From contig NZ_VIQO01000043.1 of the NCBI RefSeq assembly GCF_007483665.1, forward strand, positions 1-64,000: 64,000 nt of DNA, given 5' to 3'. Below the pieces are notes generated by a model. It was not told where the DNA came from. It made no database searches and saw only the letters and a program-made list of their open reading frames with translations. This DNA is from Catellatospora sichuanensis (GTDB lineage: Bacteria; Actinomycetota; Actinomycetes; Mycobacteriales; Micromonosporaceae). The translations under genes were made by a program, and so were the position numbers. Below are positions 24,228 through 32,586 of the stretch, piece by piece (within the stretch, counting starts at the first letter, position 1; each line of letters starts with the position of its first letter).

Positions 24228-25210
24228 GCCTGGTACGTGCTGAGCGGCGGCGTTTCTTCAAGCGCCGGCTGACCCGCTGGGTGTTTCCGATCGGCGTTCT
24301 GCTCCTGGTGACGATCGCGTCGATCCTGTTCGCGTTCCACTCCAAGCCGACTCCCGAGGCGCGCGCCAGGGGCGAGGCGACGGCCGAGGCCATGTATCAG
24401 GATCAGGTTCGCGAGTACGAGCGGTACAAGCGCGAATGCGGCGACAAGTGCAACGACGGCGGCTGGACCGGACCGCAGCGGTCCGACTTCCGGGCCGAGC
24501 ACTACATGCCGCCGTCGTTCGACTTCAAAGCGCAGTACGGCGAATTGTTCCTGGTCTGGGCCGCCATCATGGCGATGGTCGCGTTCCTGCTCGGCGCGTC
24601 GTTCGTCGGGGCGGAGTGGGCCTCCGGGTCGATGATGAACCTGCTCACCTGGCGGCCGAAACGGATGAAGGTGCTCGGCACCAAGCTGACCGTGATGCTG
24701 CTGTCGGTGGCCGGGCTGTCCATCGTGGCGCTGGGCATCTGGACCGGCATCCTGTGGGCGGCCGGTGAGCTGCGCGGCACCACCGAAGGCCTGACACCGG
24801 GGGTGTGGCAGTCGTTCGGCCTGTCCGCCCTGCGCGGACTCGGCATGATCCTGCTGTTCGCGGCGCTCGGCTTCGGGCTGGCCTCGATCGGCCGGCACAC
24901 CGGCCTCGCGCTGGGCGCGGCGCTGGCCGTGGTGATCGTCGGGCAGGTGGGTCTGACCATCCTGTTCCAGATGATCCGGGTGCCGTTCTGGGAGCAGTAC
25001 CTGGTGCCGATCCACATCTTCGCGTGGATGAACAAAGAGATGAAGCTGGTGGACTACAGCTCACCGGAGATGGTCTGCGACACGGCCGGCAACTGCAACG
25101 CGCCGGAGCTGCTGATCACCTGGCAGGACAGCGGTTCCATCGCGCTGGGCCTGGTCGTCGTGGTGCTCGCGGTCGCCTTCTGGCAGATGCGCCGCCGCGA
25201 CATCAGCTGA
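24224..25210 (+). CDS. ABC-2 type permease
   Basis: The 328-residue membrane protein has a first helix at about 20-37 (WVFPIGVLLLVTIASILF), a hydrophilic extracytoplasmic loop (about 40-105) with two Cys, and five further helices to the C-terminus. This is the layout of ABC-2 exporter permeases (FVGAEWASGSMMNLLTWRP is the conserved loop near helix 2). It pairs with the upstream ATPase. The start is the ATG within the cassette end at 24224. Confidence 0.8.
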   Translation: MSLVRAERRRFFKRRLTRWVFPIGVLLLVTIASILFAFHSKPTPEARARGEATAEAMYQDQVREYERYKRECGDKCNDGGWTGPQRSDFRAEHYMPPSFDFKAQYGELFLVWAAIMAMVAFLLGASFVGAEWASGSMMNLLTWRPKRMKVLGTKLTVMLLSVAGLSIVALGIWTGILWAAGELRGTTEGLTPGVWQSFGLSALRGLGMILLFAALGFGLASIGRHTGLALGAALAVVIVGQVGLTILFQMIRVPFWEQYLVPIHIFAWMNKEMKLVDYSSPEMVCDTAGNCNAPELLITWQDSGSIALGLVVVVLAVAFWQMRRRDIS

Positions 25211-25364
25211 CCCGCAGAGATTGGCATACGGCCGGGCGGTCGGGGTATCGGACACTCCGACCGCCCGGCCGGTTTTGTGGCACAGCAACCCTGATCACAG
25301 GTCTTTCGTTGATCACGACAGCACACCTAGACTCGTGGGGCGTGGCCCATGGGGAGGGGACAAA

Positions 25365-25766
25365 ATGGAGCAGATCAGACAGCGTACGCGAGCCGACGGC
25401 AGCGAGCTGGAAGAACTGCCCCTGATCCCGGTTCCCCGGCGCGAGCCGTCCCCGGTCGACCTGGCGCCGCCCGCCGAGCGCGACGACGAGGTCGACTCCG
25501 ACCTGCCCGCCGCGGTCGTGGTCACCGGGGAAGAGGCGTTGTCCGAGCGCGACCGGCACATCCTCGCCTTCGAGAAGAAGTGGTGGCGGCACGCCGGGGC
25601 CAAGGAGCAGGCGATCCGCGACCAGTTCGAGGTCTCCGCGACGCGTTATTACCAGCTGCTGAACGCGCTGCTGGACAACCCGGCCGCGCTGGAGCACGAG
25701 CCGGTGCTCGTCGGCCGGCTGCGGCGGCTGCGCGGCAGCCGGGCCCGCACCCGCAGCACGCGTTAG
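25365..25766 (+). CDS. DUF3263 small HTH-like protein
   Basis: The 133-residue protein has an acidic, disordered N-terminus (about 1-55) and the DUF3263 domain at about 60-133: SERDRHILAFEKKWWRHAGA, KEQAIRDQFEVSATRYYQLL and a basic RLRRLRGSRARTRS tail. DUF3263 proteins are widespread in actinobacteria and probably bind DNA. The ATG at 25365 has GGGGAGGGGA ahead of it. It is alone in its unit, between the ABC permease and the hydrolase/ATPase fusion. Confidence 0.75.
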   Translation: MEQIRQRTRADGSELEELPLIPVPRREPSPVDLAPPAERDDEVDSDLPAAVVVTGEEALSERDRHILAFEKKWWRHAGAKEQAIRDQFEVSATRYYQLLNALLDNPAALEHEPVLVGRLRRLRGSRARTRSTR

Positions 25767-25864
25767 AGCCTGAACGCCGCCCGCACGCCCGCTGAAAGAA
25801 CTCTCAGCTTGCGTGGGGGTTCTCCCCGATGGGTCCGCGGGTGCGGCGCCGTACTGTGGCGGTC

Positions 25865-28696
25865 ATGCGCGCGCTCCCGGCCCGAGTTCGGGCGAAGATC
25901 AACAGGCGGTGGATCGCCGGAGGTGTCGGCGTCGTGCTGCTGGCCGGGCTGGCGGTCTGGGCCGCATGGCCCGCCGACCCCGGCTACCGCACGGTCGACG
26001 AGCGGGTGTCGGTGCGTACCGGCCCGCTCGGCGACCAGGAGGTCACCCTCGACACCCGGCTCTACCTGCCCGACGGCGCGTCCGCCGGGAACAGGGTGCC
26101 GGCGCTGCTGCTGGCGCACGGGTTCGGCGGCACCAAGGAGAGCGTCGCCACGGACGCCCAGGACCTGGCCGGGCTCGGCTACGCGGTGCTGACCTGGACC
26201 GCGCAGGGTTTCGGCGCGAGCACCGGGCAGATCCATCTGAACTCCCCGGACTACGAGGTCCGCGGCGCCCAGCGGCTGCTGGACCACCTCGCCAAGCGCG
26301 ACGACATCCAGCTCGACGCGTCCGGCGACCCGCGGGTCGGTGTGCTCGGCGGCTCGTACGGCGGCGCGCTGTCGCTGCTGCTCGCGGCACAGGACCAGCG
26401 GGTCGACGCGATCGTGCCCATGATCACGTGGAACGACCTCGGCAGATCGCTGTTCGCGCAGTCCGCGGCCACGACCGACGACGGCGTGTTCAAGCAGGCC
26501 TGGGCCGGTGTCTTCTTCAGCTCCGGCATGTCCGGCGGGCGTGGCGGCGGTGGCGGTGGCGGCCTGGATTCGCTCGGTCTGAACGGCGCGGGCGGCTCGC
26601 CGGGCGACGGCGCGGCCGGTGCGGCGAACCTCAACCCGCAGTGCGGCCGCTGGGCCGAGGACATCTGCCAGACCTACCTGCGCGTGGCGGCCGCCGGACG
26701 GCTCGACGCGAACTCGCGCGAGCAACTCGCCCAGCGCAGCCCGGCCACTGTGCTCAACCAGATCAAGGCCCCCACGCTGCTCATTCAGGGCCTGGCCGAC
26801 TCGCTGTTCCCGCTGACCGAGGCCGACGCCAACGCGCGCGGCATCGCCGCGAACGGCACGCCGGTGCGGGTGGCCTGGTTCAGCGGCGGCCACGACGGCG
26901 GCGACGGCCCGCAGTCCGACTCCGACCGGCTGAAGTACCTGACCGCGCAGTGGTTCGACCACTACCTCAAGGGCAACGGCGAGGCTCCCGCGTCCAGCTT
27001 TACGTACTCGCGGATCACCGGGCTGGACGCGGTCGACCGCGGCACCATGGCGACCGGATACCAGGTCACCGACTATCCGGGACTGGTCGGGCAGAGCGCC
27101 GTGCAGGTGCCGGTGAGCGGCCGTGCGCGTACCGTCGCCAACCCGCCCAACGGCACCCCGGCCGCACTGTCCTCGCTGCCCGGCACGGGTTCGGGCGCGC
27201 TGTCGAGCTTCGTCAACGGCGTCGTCAGCGACCTGCCCGGCCAGCACGCGCGCTTCGAGTCGGCGCCGCTGGAGCAGGCGGTCAGCGTGGTCGGCACGCC
27301 GAGCGTCCTGATCCGGGCGGCGTCGCCGACGGGTGAGGCGGTGCTCTTCGTCAAGCTGTACGACGTCGATCCGAACGGCTCCGCCGCGCTGAGCATGGGC
27401 CTGATCGCGCCGGTGCGCCTGACCGGCCTGCCCACCAGCATCGACCGGGCGCAGCCGGTGCGGGTGACCCTGCCCGGCATCGTGCGCGAGTTCGAGGCCG
27501 GACACCGCCTGCGGATCACCGTCGCCACCGCCGACCAGTCCTACCTGGGCCCGTCCGCGCCGGTCGACTACACCGTGGCGGTCGGCGAGACCGACGGCGG
27601 CGGCGTGGTCGTCCTGCCCGCGGTGCCTTCGACCCCGATCGCGACCGCCGACGCGCTCTGGCTGTACGTGCTGCTCGGCCTGCTCGGGCTGCTCGCCGTC
27701 GGGCTGGCGATCGTGATCGTGGTGGCCCGGCGGCGGCACCGGCGGGTGGACCACTCGGTCTCCGCCGAGCACGCCGAGACGCCGCTGTGGGTGCGCGGCC
27801 TGCGCAAGACGTACGGCGACTTCGTGGCCGTGGACAGCATCGACTTCACCGTGGAACGCGGCCAGGTGGTCGGCCTGCTCGGCCCGAACGGCGCAGGCAA
27901 GACCACCAGCCTGCGCGTGCTGATGGGGCTTACCCAGGCCACCGCCGGCGAGGTGCTGATCTTCGGGCACCGGCTGGCCCCGGGCGCGCCGGTGCTGTCC
28001 CGGATCGGCGCGCTGGTCGAGGGCCCCGGCTTCCTGCCGCACCTGTCCGGCGAGCAGAACCTCGCCGCGTACTGGCGGGCCACCGGGCGGCCGTGGGAGG
28101 AGGCCCGGTTCGACGACGCGCTCGCCATCGCGGGCCTCGGCGACGCGGTCAAGCGCAAGGTCAAGAACTACAGCCACGGTATGAAGCAGCGCCTGGCCGT
28201 CGCCCAGGCGATGCTCGGCCTGCCGGAACTGCTGGTGCTCGACGAGCCGACGGACGGGCTCGACCCGCCGCAGATCGCCGAGATGCGCCGGGTGCTGCAG
28301 CGGTACGCCTCCGACGGCCGGGCCGTGCTGGTCTCCAGCCACCTGCTGGCCGAGGTGGAGCAGACCTGCACCCACGCGGTCGTGGTGCACAAGGGACGCG
28401 TCGTGGCCTCCGGGCGGGTCGACGAGATCGTCGGGGACAGCCCGACCACACTGCTCGACGTGACCGACATCGACCTGGCCAGCAAGACCCTCGACCGGAT
28501 CGAGGGCGTCGCGGGATACGCGGTCGACGGCGAGCGCACGCTCGTGGTGGACCTGGGCGACGTCAGCCGCACCGAGGCGGTGTCCGCGCTGGTGCGGGCC
28601 GGGGTCGGCATCGACCGGGTGACGCCGCGGCGTCGCCTGGAGGACGCGTTCCTGGCCCTGGTGGGCGACTCGACGGCGGGAAGTGGTGACCGATGA
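25865..28696 (+). CDS. Fusion of an exported alpha/beta hydrolase (X-Pro peptidase-like) and an ABC ATPase
   Basis: The 943-residue protein begins with a membrane helix (about 15-35), then an alpha/beta-hydrolase domain of the CocE/X-Pro dipeptidyl peptidase type with ALLLAHGFGGTKES and nucleophile S164 in GGSYGG. An X-Pro-like C-terminal beta domain extends to about 570. A second membrane helix (about 597-622, LWLYVLLGLLGLLAVGLAIV) leads into an ABC ATPase with Walker A GPNGAGKT (673-680), KNYSHGMKQRLAVAQ and LLVLDEPTDGLDPP. The topology puts the hydrolase outside and the ATPase inside. The permease is the next gene. The fusion is in one frame with no stop between the domains. Confidence 0.8.
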   Translation: MRALPARVRAKINRRWIAGGVGVVLLAGLAVWAAWPADPGYRTVDERVSVRTGPLGDQEVTLDTRLYLPDGASAGNRVPALLLAHGFGGTKESVATDAQDLAGLGYAVLTWTAQGFGASTGQIHLNSPDYEVRGAQRLLDHLAKRDDIQLDASGDPRVGVLGGSYGGALSLLLAAQDQRVDAIVPMITWNDLGRSLFAQSAATTDDGVFKQAWAGVFFSSGMSGGRGGGGGGGLDSLGLNGAGGSPGDGAAGAANLNPQCGRWAEDICQTYLRVAAAGRLDANSREQLAQRSPATVLNQIKAPTLLIQGLADSLFPLTEADANARGIAANGTPVRVAWFSGGHDGGDGPQSDSDRLKYLTAQWFDHYLKGNGEAPASSFTYSRITGLDAVDRGTMATGYQVTDYPGLVGQSAVQVPVSGRARTVANPPNGTPAALSSLPGTGSGALSSFVNGVVSDLPGQHARFESAPLEQAVSVVGTPSVLIRAASPTGEAVLFVKLYDVDPNGSAALSMGLIAPVRLTGLPTSIDRAQPVRVTLPGIVREFEAGHRLRITVATADQSYLGPSAPVDYTVAVGETDGGGVVVLPAVPSTPIATADALWLYVLLGLLGLLAVGLAIVIVVARRRHRRVDHSVSAEHAETPLWVRGLRKTYGDFVAVDSIDFTVERGQVVGLLGPNGAGKTTSLRVLMGLTQATAGEVLIFGHRLAPGAPVLSRIGALVEGPGFLPHLSGEQNLAAYWRATGRPWEEARFDDALAIAGLGDAVKRKVKNYSHGMKQRLAVAQAMLGLPELLVLDEPTDGLDPPQIAEMRRVLQRYASDGRAVLVSSHLLAEVEQTCTHAVVVHKGRVVASGRVDEIVGDSPTTLLDVTDIDLASKTLDRIEGVAGYAVDGERTLVVDLGDVSRTEAVSALVRAGVGIDRVTPRRRLEDAFLALVGDSTAGSGDR

Positions 28697-28764
28697 GCGA
28701 GTGCGGCGAGCTGATCAGCAGGCTCGATGATGCCGCCGACGAGCGCGGCGAGGAGAAGGCATGA
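28693..28764 (+). repeat. 68-bp coupling cassette copy 3, encoding a 23-residue micro-ORF
   Basis: The unit 28693-28760 lies between the fusion gene stop and the permease ATG, again with ATGA overlaps at both ends. The peptide is MSECGELIS then RLDDAADERGEEKA; 14 of 23 residues are identical in all three copies, centred on ISRL and AADER. GAGGAGAAGGC at the end serves as ribosome site. Confidence 0.85.
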
Positions 28765-29654
28765 GCACAGATGTCGTGGAGCTGAAGACCGCGCAGGCCG
28801 ACGGGGCGGCGGCGGGATACCGCGCGGGCCGCACGCTGACCTACGCCACCGAGTTCGCCCGGCAGTGGCGGCGCAAGCGCACCCAGCTCGCGCTGGGTTT
28901 CATGGTGGTGCTGCCGATCATCCTGCTGATCGCGTTCGAGCTGGGCGGCAGCGACGACGACGGCCGATCCGGCCGGGGCCAGTTCTCCCAGCTGTCCGAC
29001 GCCGCGATCTCCGGTGGGCTGAACTTCGCCATGTTCGCGCTGTTCGTCTCGGCGAGCTTCCTGCTGGTCGTGGTGGTGGCGCTGTTCCACGGTGACACGG
29101 TCGCCGCCGAGGCGAGCTGGGGCAGCCTGCGCTACCTGCTCGCGGTGCCGGTGCCGCGGGCGCGCCTGCTCGGCGTCAAGCTGGCGGTCGCGCTGAGCTA
29201 CTCGGCGCTGGCGGTACTGTCCCTGCTCGGCACCGCGCTGCTGCTGGGCACGCTGCGCTACGGCTGGCATCCGCTGCAGTCCGGCATCGCCGCGGAGATC
29301 CCGGCCGGCGAGGGCATGCTGCGCCTGCTGGCCACCGCGGGCTTTCTGGGCATCAACATGCTGGTCGTGGCCGGGCTGGCCTTCCTGCTGTCGGTGCTCA
29401 CCGACGCCCCGCTCGGCGCGGTCGGCGGTGCGGTCCTGCTCTACATCGTCTCCTCGATCCTGGACCAGATCACCGCCCTCGGCGAGCTGCGCAACTTCCT
29501 GCCGACGCACTTCGCCCAGGCCTATCTGGGCCTGCTGACAACGCCGATGCAGTTCGACGACATCATCAAGGGCACCATTTCCGCGGTCTGCTACTTCACC
29601 GCGTTCTGCGCCCTGGCCTTCTACCGGTTCTCCCGCAAGGACGTCGTCTCCTGA
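28761..29654 (+). CDS. ABC-2 type permease partner of the fusion ATPase
   Basis: The 297-residue membrane protein has six membrane helices in the ABC-2 layout: a first helix at about 47-65 (LALGFMVVLPIILLIAFELG), a short outside loop rich in Gly and Asp, and helices at about 90-115, 137-165, 190-215, 220-240 and 268-290, with a DTVAAEASWGSLRYLLAVPV loop. It probably exports the substrate driven by the ATPase domain of the preceding fusion. Start at 28761 follows the cassette. Palindrome C lies 22 bp past the stop. Confidence 0.8.
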   Translation: MSTDVVELKTAQADGAAAGYRAGRTLTYATEFARQWRRKRTQLALGFMVVLPIILLIAFELGGSDDDGRSGRGQFSQLSDAAISGGLNFAMFALFVSASFLLVVVVALFHGDTVAAEASWGSLRYLLAVPVPRARLLGVKLAVALSYSALAVLSLLGTALLLGTLRYGWHPLQSGIAAEIPAGEGMLRLLATAGFLGINMLVVAGLAFLLSVLTDAPLGAVGGAVLLYIVSSILDQITALGELRNFLPTHFAQAYLGLLTTPMQFDDIIKGTISAVCYFTAFCALAFYRFSRKDVVS

Positions 29655-29676
29655 CCCGTCCACCGCGTCTTCTATC

Positions 29677-29735
29677 GACGGTGGCCTATCACATCGACTC
29701 CGATCCTCGAAAAGTCGATGTGATAGGCCACCGTC
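29677..29735. repeat. GGCCTAT palindrome, copy C (perfect arms)
   Basis: Arms 29677-29699 and 29713-29735 are perfectly complementary over 23 bp (GACGGTGGCCTATCACATCG plus ACT) around a 13-nt loop. It sits 22 bp after the permease stop. It belongs to the same family as copies A (12017) and B (14850). Confidence 0.85.
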
Positions 29736-29841
29736 TATTCGGCTGACTGGTCCGGTGCGGCCCTCGACGGGCGACGGATCCTGACGTGGCGCTTACACGG
29801 CGGGCGCGTCGGCCTGACGTGGCGTGGGCAGAGTGCGCCAC

Positions 29842-30135
29842 ATGAGACGTGCCATCGCCATGACGGCCCTCGCGGTCGCCCTCGGGGTCGCGCTGACCGG
29901 GTGCCGCGGAGGCGGCAACCGTGACGCGTCGCCGCCGGCCGGGCCGGACACCGGGAGCACCGTCGCGACCACCCCCGCGCCCGCGCCGAAGACCCCCGCC
30001 CCCGCCGCCCCCGCCGACGCCGCCGCCGCCGTGGTGAGCCAGGCCGACAAGGACCTCGCGGAACTCGACAAGCTGCTGGCGGAACTGGACGGGCAGCTGA
30101 AGAAGGCAGAGGAGAGCCCGAACGATGAGGACTGA
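29842..30135 (+). CDS. Small lipoprotein
   Basis: The 97-residue precursor has a signal peptide with a lipobox LTGC (Cys at about 22), a Pro/Ala/Thr-rich linker (about 30-60) and a short helical tail with Leu heptads (LAELDKLLAELDGQLKKAEE). It would be lipid-anchored outside the membrane. It overlaps the start of the next secreted protein by 11 bp, so the two form an operon. No family is recognised; a role together with the partner is likely. Confidence 0.6.
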   Translation: MRRAIAMTALAVALGVALTGCRGGGNRDASPPAGPDTGSTVATTPAPAPKTPAPAAPADAAAAVVSQADKDLAELDKLLAELDGQLKKAEESPNDED

Positions 30136-30874
30136 CATGCTGATCCGCCGTGGGCTGCTGTTCGCCGCCACCGCCCTGACCGCCGCCGCGCTCGCCGCCA
30201 CCGCCGGGGTGCCCGCGCAGGCTGCGGTTCCCGTGGCCGGGGTCGCCGTGCAGGCGGCGGACCAGGCCGCGAACCTGGCCAACGCGAAGAAGCTCGCCAC
30301 CGTACGCATCGACGGCCGGCTCGCCATGCTGCGCGCCGAGGGCGTGGCGATCCGCAACGCGGCGCGCCTGACCGACGCCCACCAGGCCGCGCTGCAGAAG
30401 ACCGTCGACGCGGGCATCGCCGGCCTCACCGAGCTGCGCGCCAAGGTCGCGGCCGAGACCACGCTCGAGGCGGTCCGCGCCGGCACCCGCAGCATGGTCG
30501 AGGACTACCGGGTGTACCTGCTGGTCCGCCCCCAGGTGCACCTGACGCTGGCGGCCGACGTGGCGGCGGCGGCGCTGACCCGCCTGCGCACCCTGCACGA
30601 CAAGCTCGCCCAGGCCGTCACGGCGGCCAAGTCCGCCGGCAAGGACCTCGGCGACGCCGAGGCCAAGCTGGCGCACCTGAAGTCGGAGCTGGACGCGATG
30701 GAGTCCGCCCTGTCCGGTCTCGCCGACGACCTGCTGGCCGTCCAGCCCGGTCCCGACTCCGCCGCCATCAGGGCCAAGACGGCCGCCGCCCGCGCCGACG
30801 TCCGCACCGCCCGCACCCACCTGCGCGCCGCCGCCACCGACGCCAAGGCGCTCCGCGACCTCCTCAAACCCTGA
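30125..30874 (+). CDS. Secreted helical protein
   Basis: The 249-residue product has a signal peptide (about 1-33, LLFAATALTAAALAATAGVP then AQA) and a long Ala-rich helical remainder with Leu/Ala heptads, likely a coiled-coil or helical bundle (about 45-245). It is encoded with the upstream small lipoprotein (11-bp overlap) and may interact with it on the cell surface. No known domain; probably a lineage-specific exported protein. A repeat pair follows the stop. Confidence 0.6.
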   Translation: MRTDMLIRRGLLFAATALTAAALAATAGVPAQAAVPVAGVAVQAADQAANLANAKKLATVRIDGRLAMLRAEGVAIRNAARLTDAHQAALQKTVDAGIAGLTELRAKVAAETTLEAVRAGTRSMVEDYRVYLLVRPQVHLTLAADVAAAALTRLRTLHDKLAQAVTAAKSAGKDLGDAEAKLAHLKSELDAMESALSGLADDLLAVQPGPDSAAIRAKTAAARADVRTARTHLRAAATDAKALRDLLKP

Positions 30875-30883
30875 CCCGAGGAA

Positions 30884-30934
30884 AGGAAGGGCACCTTCTA
30901 ATCGGTATACGTAGAGGAAGGGCACCTTCTTAAC
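30884..30934. repeat. GAAGGGCACCTTC repeat pair 2
   Basis: Units at 30884-30899 and 30914-30934 flank GTATACGTA. The spacer (TATACGTAGAGGAAGGGC) is shared with the pair at 48974, so the whole 50-bp element is conserved, not only the GAAGGGCACCTTC core. It lies 9 bp after the secreted-protein stop. Confidence 0.85.
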
Positions 30935-31072
30935 CCCGTACGGGCCGCGACGGTCTCCCCGCCGTCGCGGCCCGTGTGTCACCACCGCGACGGATGAGGT
31001 CTGCATCTCATCGTCTGGGAACGCTGGAAACGGCGATCTCGATTCTGATTAACTGCAAGGCACAACTGAATA

Positions 31073-31186
31073 CCTCATCCAGAGGAGCTGAGGGACACGG
31101 CCCGACGACGCTCCGGCAACCACCATCGATGGCAGGTGCCAACTCCGTCCGGCGGGCCAGATCGGTGACGCCGGGAAGATGAGAGG
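31073..31186 (+). promoter_or_regulatory. SAM-I riboswitch ahead of threonine synthase
   Basis: The segment has the S-box order: CTCATC (P1 5' strand, 31074-31079), AGAGGAGCTGAGGGAC, GGCCCGACGAC, CTCCGGCAACC, AGGTGCCAACTCC and the P1 closing GATGAGAGG (31178-31186). The P1 3' strand overlaps the GAGAGG ribosome site of thrC (ATG 31196), and GATGAGA can alternatively pair with ATCTCAT at the start codon. This suggests translational control by S-adenosylmethionine. The core matches the SAM-I consensus; the platform reading is inference. Confidence 0.8.
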
Positions 31187-31195
31187 AAACATCTC

Positions 31196-32476
31196 ATGAC
31201 GTCTGCCGTCATCGCGCCCCTCGGTGTCGATTCCCCCGCGCGCGGCCTGGAGTGCCGCGGCTGTGGCGCCCGTTTCCCGCTCGCCGCCCAGCACGCCTGT
31301 TACGAGTGTTTCGGCCCGCTCGAGGTCTGGTACGACGCGGACTCCCTGGCGAAGGTGACCCGCGCCCAGATCGAGGCGGGACCGCAGAACATCTGGCGCT
31401 ACGCGGGCCTGCTGCCCGTCGGCCAGCACGCCGCCGACCGGGTGACGCTCAACCCGGGCCTGACCCCGCTGGTACGCGCCGACGCGCTCGCCGCCGAGAT
31501 CGGCCTGCGCGCCCCGCTGTGGGTGAAGGACGACTCGGCCAACCCGACGCACTCCTTCAAGGACCGGGTGGTGTCGGTGGCGCTGACCGCCGCGAAGGCG
31601 CTCGGCTTCACCCGTTACGCCTGCGCCTCCACCGGCAACCTGGCCAACTCGGTCGCCGCGCACGCCGCCCGCGCGGGCGTGCCCTCGATCGTCTTCATCC
31701 CGTACGACCTGGAGCCCGGCAAGATCATCACCACCGCGGTGTACGGCGGCGACGTGGTCGCCATCGAAGGTTCGTACGACGACGTCAACCGGCTGTGCTC
31801 GGAGCTGGTGGAGACCGACGAGTTCGAGGACACCGCGTTCGTCAACGTGAACGTGCGCCCGTTCTACGCGGAGGGCTCCAAGACGCTGGGATACGAGGTG
31901 GCCGAGCAGCTCGGCTGGCGCATCCCGGCGCAGGTGGTCATCCCGATGGCCTCCGGCGAGCTGCTCACCAAGATTGACAAGGCGTTCGAGGAGCTGGTGT
32001 CGTCGGGCCTGGCCGTCGCGCCCGAGGGGGGCTGGAAGGTGTTCGGCGCGCAGTCGCTGGGCTGCAACCCGATCGCCACCGCGCTGCACGCCGGCACCGA
32101 TGTGATCACCCCGGTGAAGCCGACCGGCATCGCGAAGTCGCTGAACATCGGCGACCCGGCCGCCGGGCTGTACGCGCTGGAGGCGGTGCGCCGCACCGGC
32201 GGCTGGATGGACTACGCCTCCGACGACGAGATCCGCGACGCGATCCGGCTGCTGGCGCGTACCACCGGCATCTTCGCGGAGACCGCGGGCGGGGTGACCA
32301 CCGCGGTGACCGCGAAGCTGGTCGCCTCCGGCAAGCTCGACCCGGACCTGGAGACGGTCGTCTACAACACCGGCGAGGGCCTGAAGACCCTGGAGGCGGT
32401 GGCCGAGCTGGTCGGGCCGACCTACCGGGTGCGGCCGTCGCTGAAGGCCGCCCGCGAGGCGGGCCTGCTCGGCTGA
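31196..32476 (+). CDS. thrC: Threonine synthase with N-terminal zinc ribbon
   Basis: The 426-residue enzyme has an N-terminal zinc ribbon (C20, C23, C35, C38), then the threonine synthase core: NPGLTPLVRAD, PTHSFKDRV with PLP-lysine K122, STGNLANSVAAHAA for PLP phosphate binding and ETAGGVTTAVTAKL near the end. It makes threonine from O-phosphohomoserine. It is monocistronic behind the SAM-I riboswitch, so its output would follow S-adenosylmethionine level. Since methionine and threonine share a homoserine-derived precursor, a SAM switch on the threonine branch is a notable control point. Confidence 0.9.
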   Translation: MTSAVIAPLGVDSPARGLECRGCGARFPLAAQHACYECFGPLEVWYDADSLAKVTRAQIEAGPQNIWRYAGLLPVGQHAADRVTLNPGLTPLVRADALAAEIGLRAPLWVKDDSANPTHSFKDRVVSVALTAAKALGFTRYACASTGNLANSVAAHAARAGVPSIVFIPYDLEPGKIITTAVYGGDVVAIEGSYDDVNRLCSELVETDEFEDTAFVNVNVRPFYAEGSKTLGYEVAEQLGWRIPAQVVIPMASGELLTKIDKAFEELVSSGLAVAPEGGWKVFGAQSLGCNPIATALHAGTDVITPVKPTGIAKSLNIGDPAAGLYALEAVRRTGGWMDYASDDEIRDAIRLLARTTGIFAETAGGVTTAVTAKLVASGKLDPDLETVVYNTGEGLKTLEAVAELVGPTYRVRPSLKAAREAGLLG

Positions 32477-32488
32477 TCCGCTGACTGC

Positions 32489-32530
32489 GCTGAAGGCGCC
32501 CTTCCCGTTCGCGCGGAGGGCGCTTTCAGC
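32489..32530. terminator. Terminator after thrC
   Basis: A 14-bp inverted repeat (32489-32502 and 32517-32530, one G-U pair) with a GC-rich loop lies 12 bp after the thrC stop. No strong T-run follows. Confidence 0.65.
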
Positions 32531-32586
32531 CCGTCGCCCAAAAAACGGGGTGCGGTGGGGGTTGGGGGAGGGGGACCCTGGCGGGC

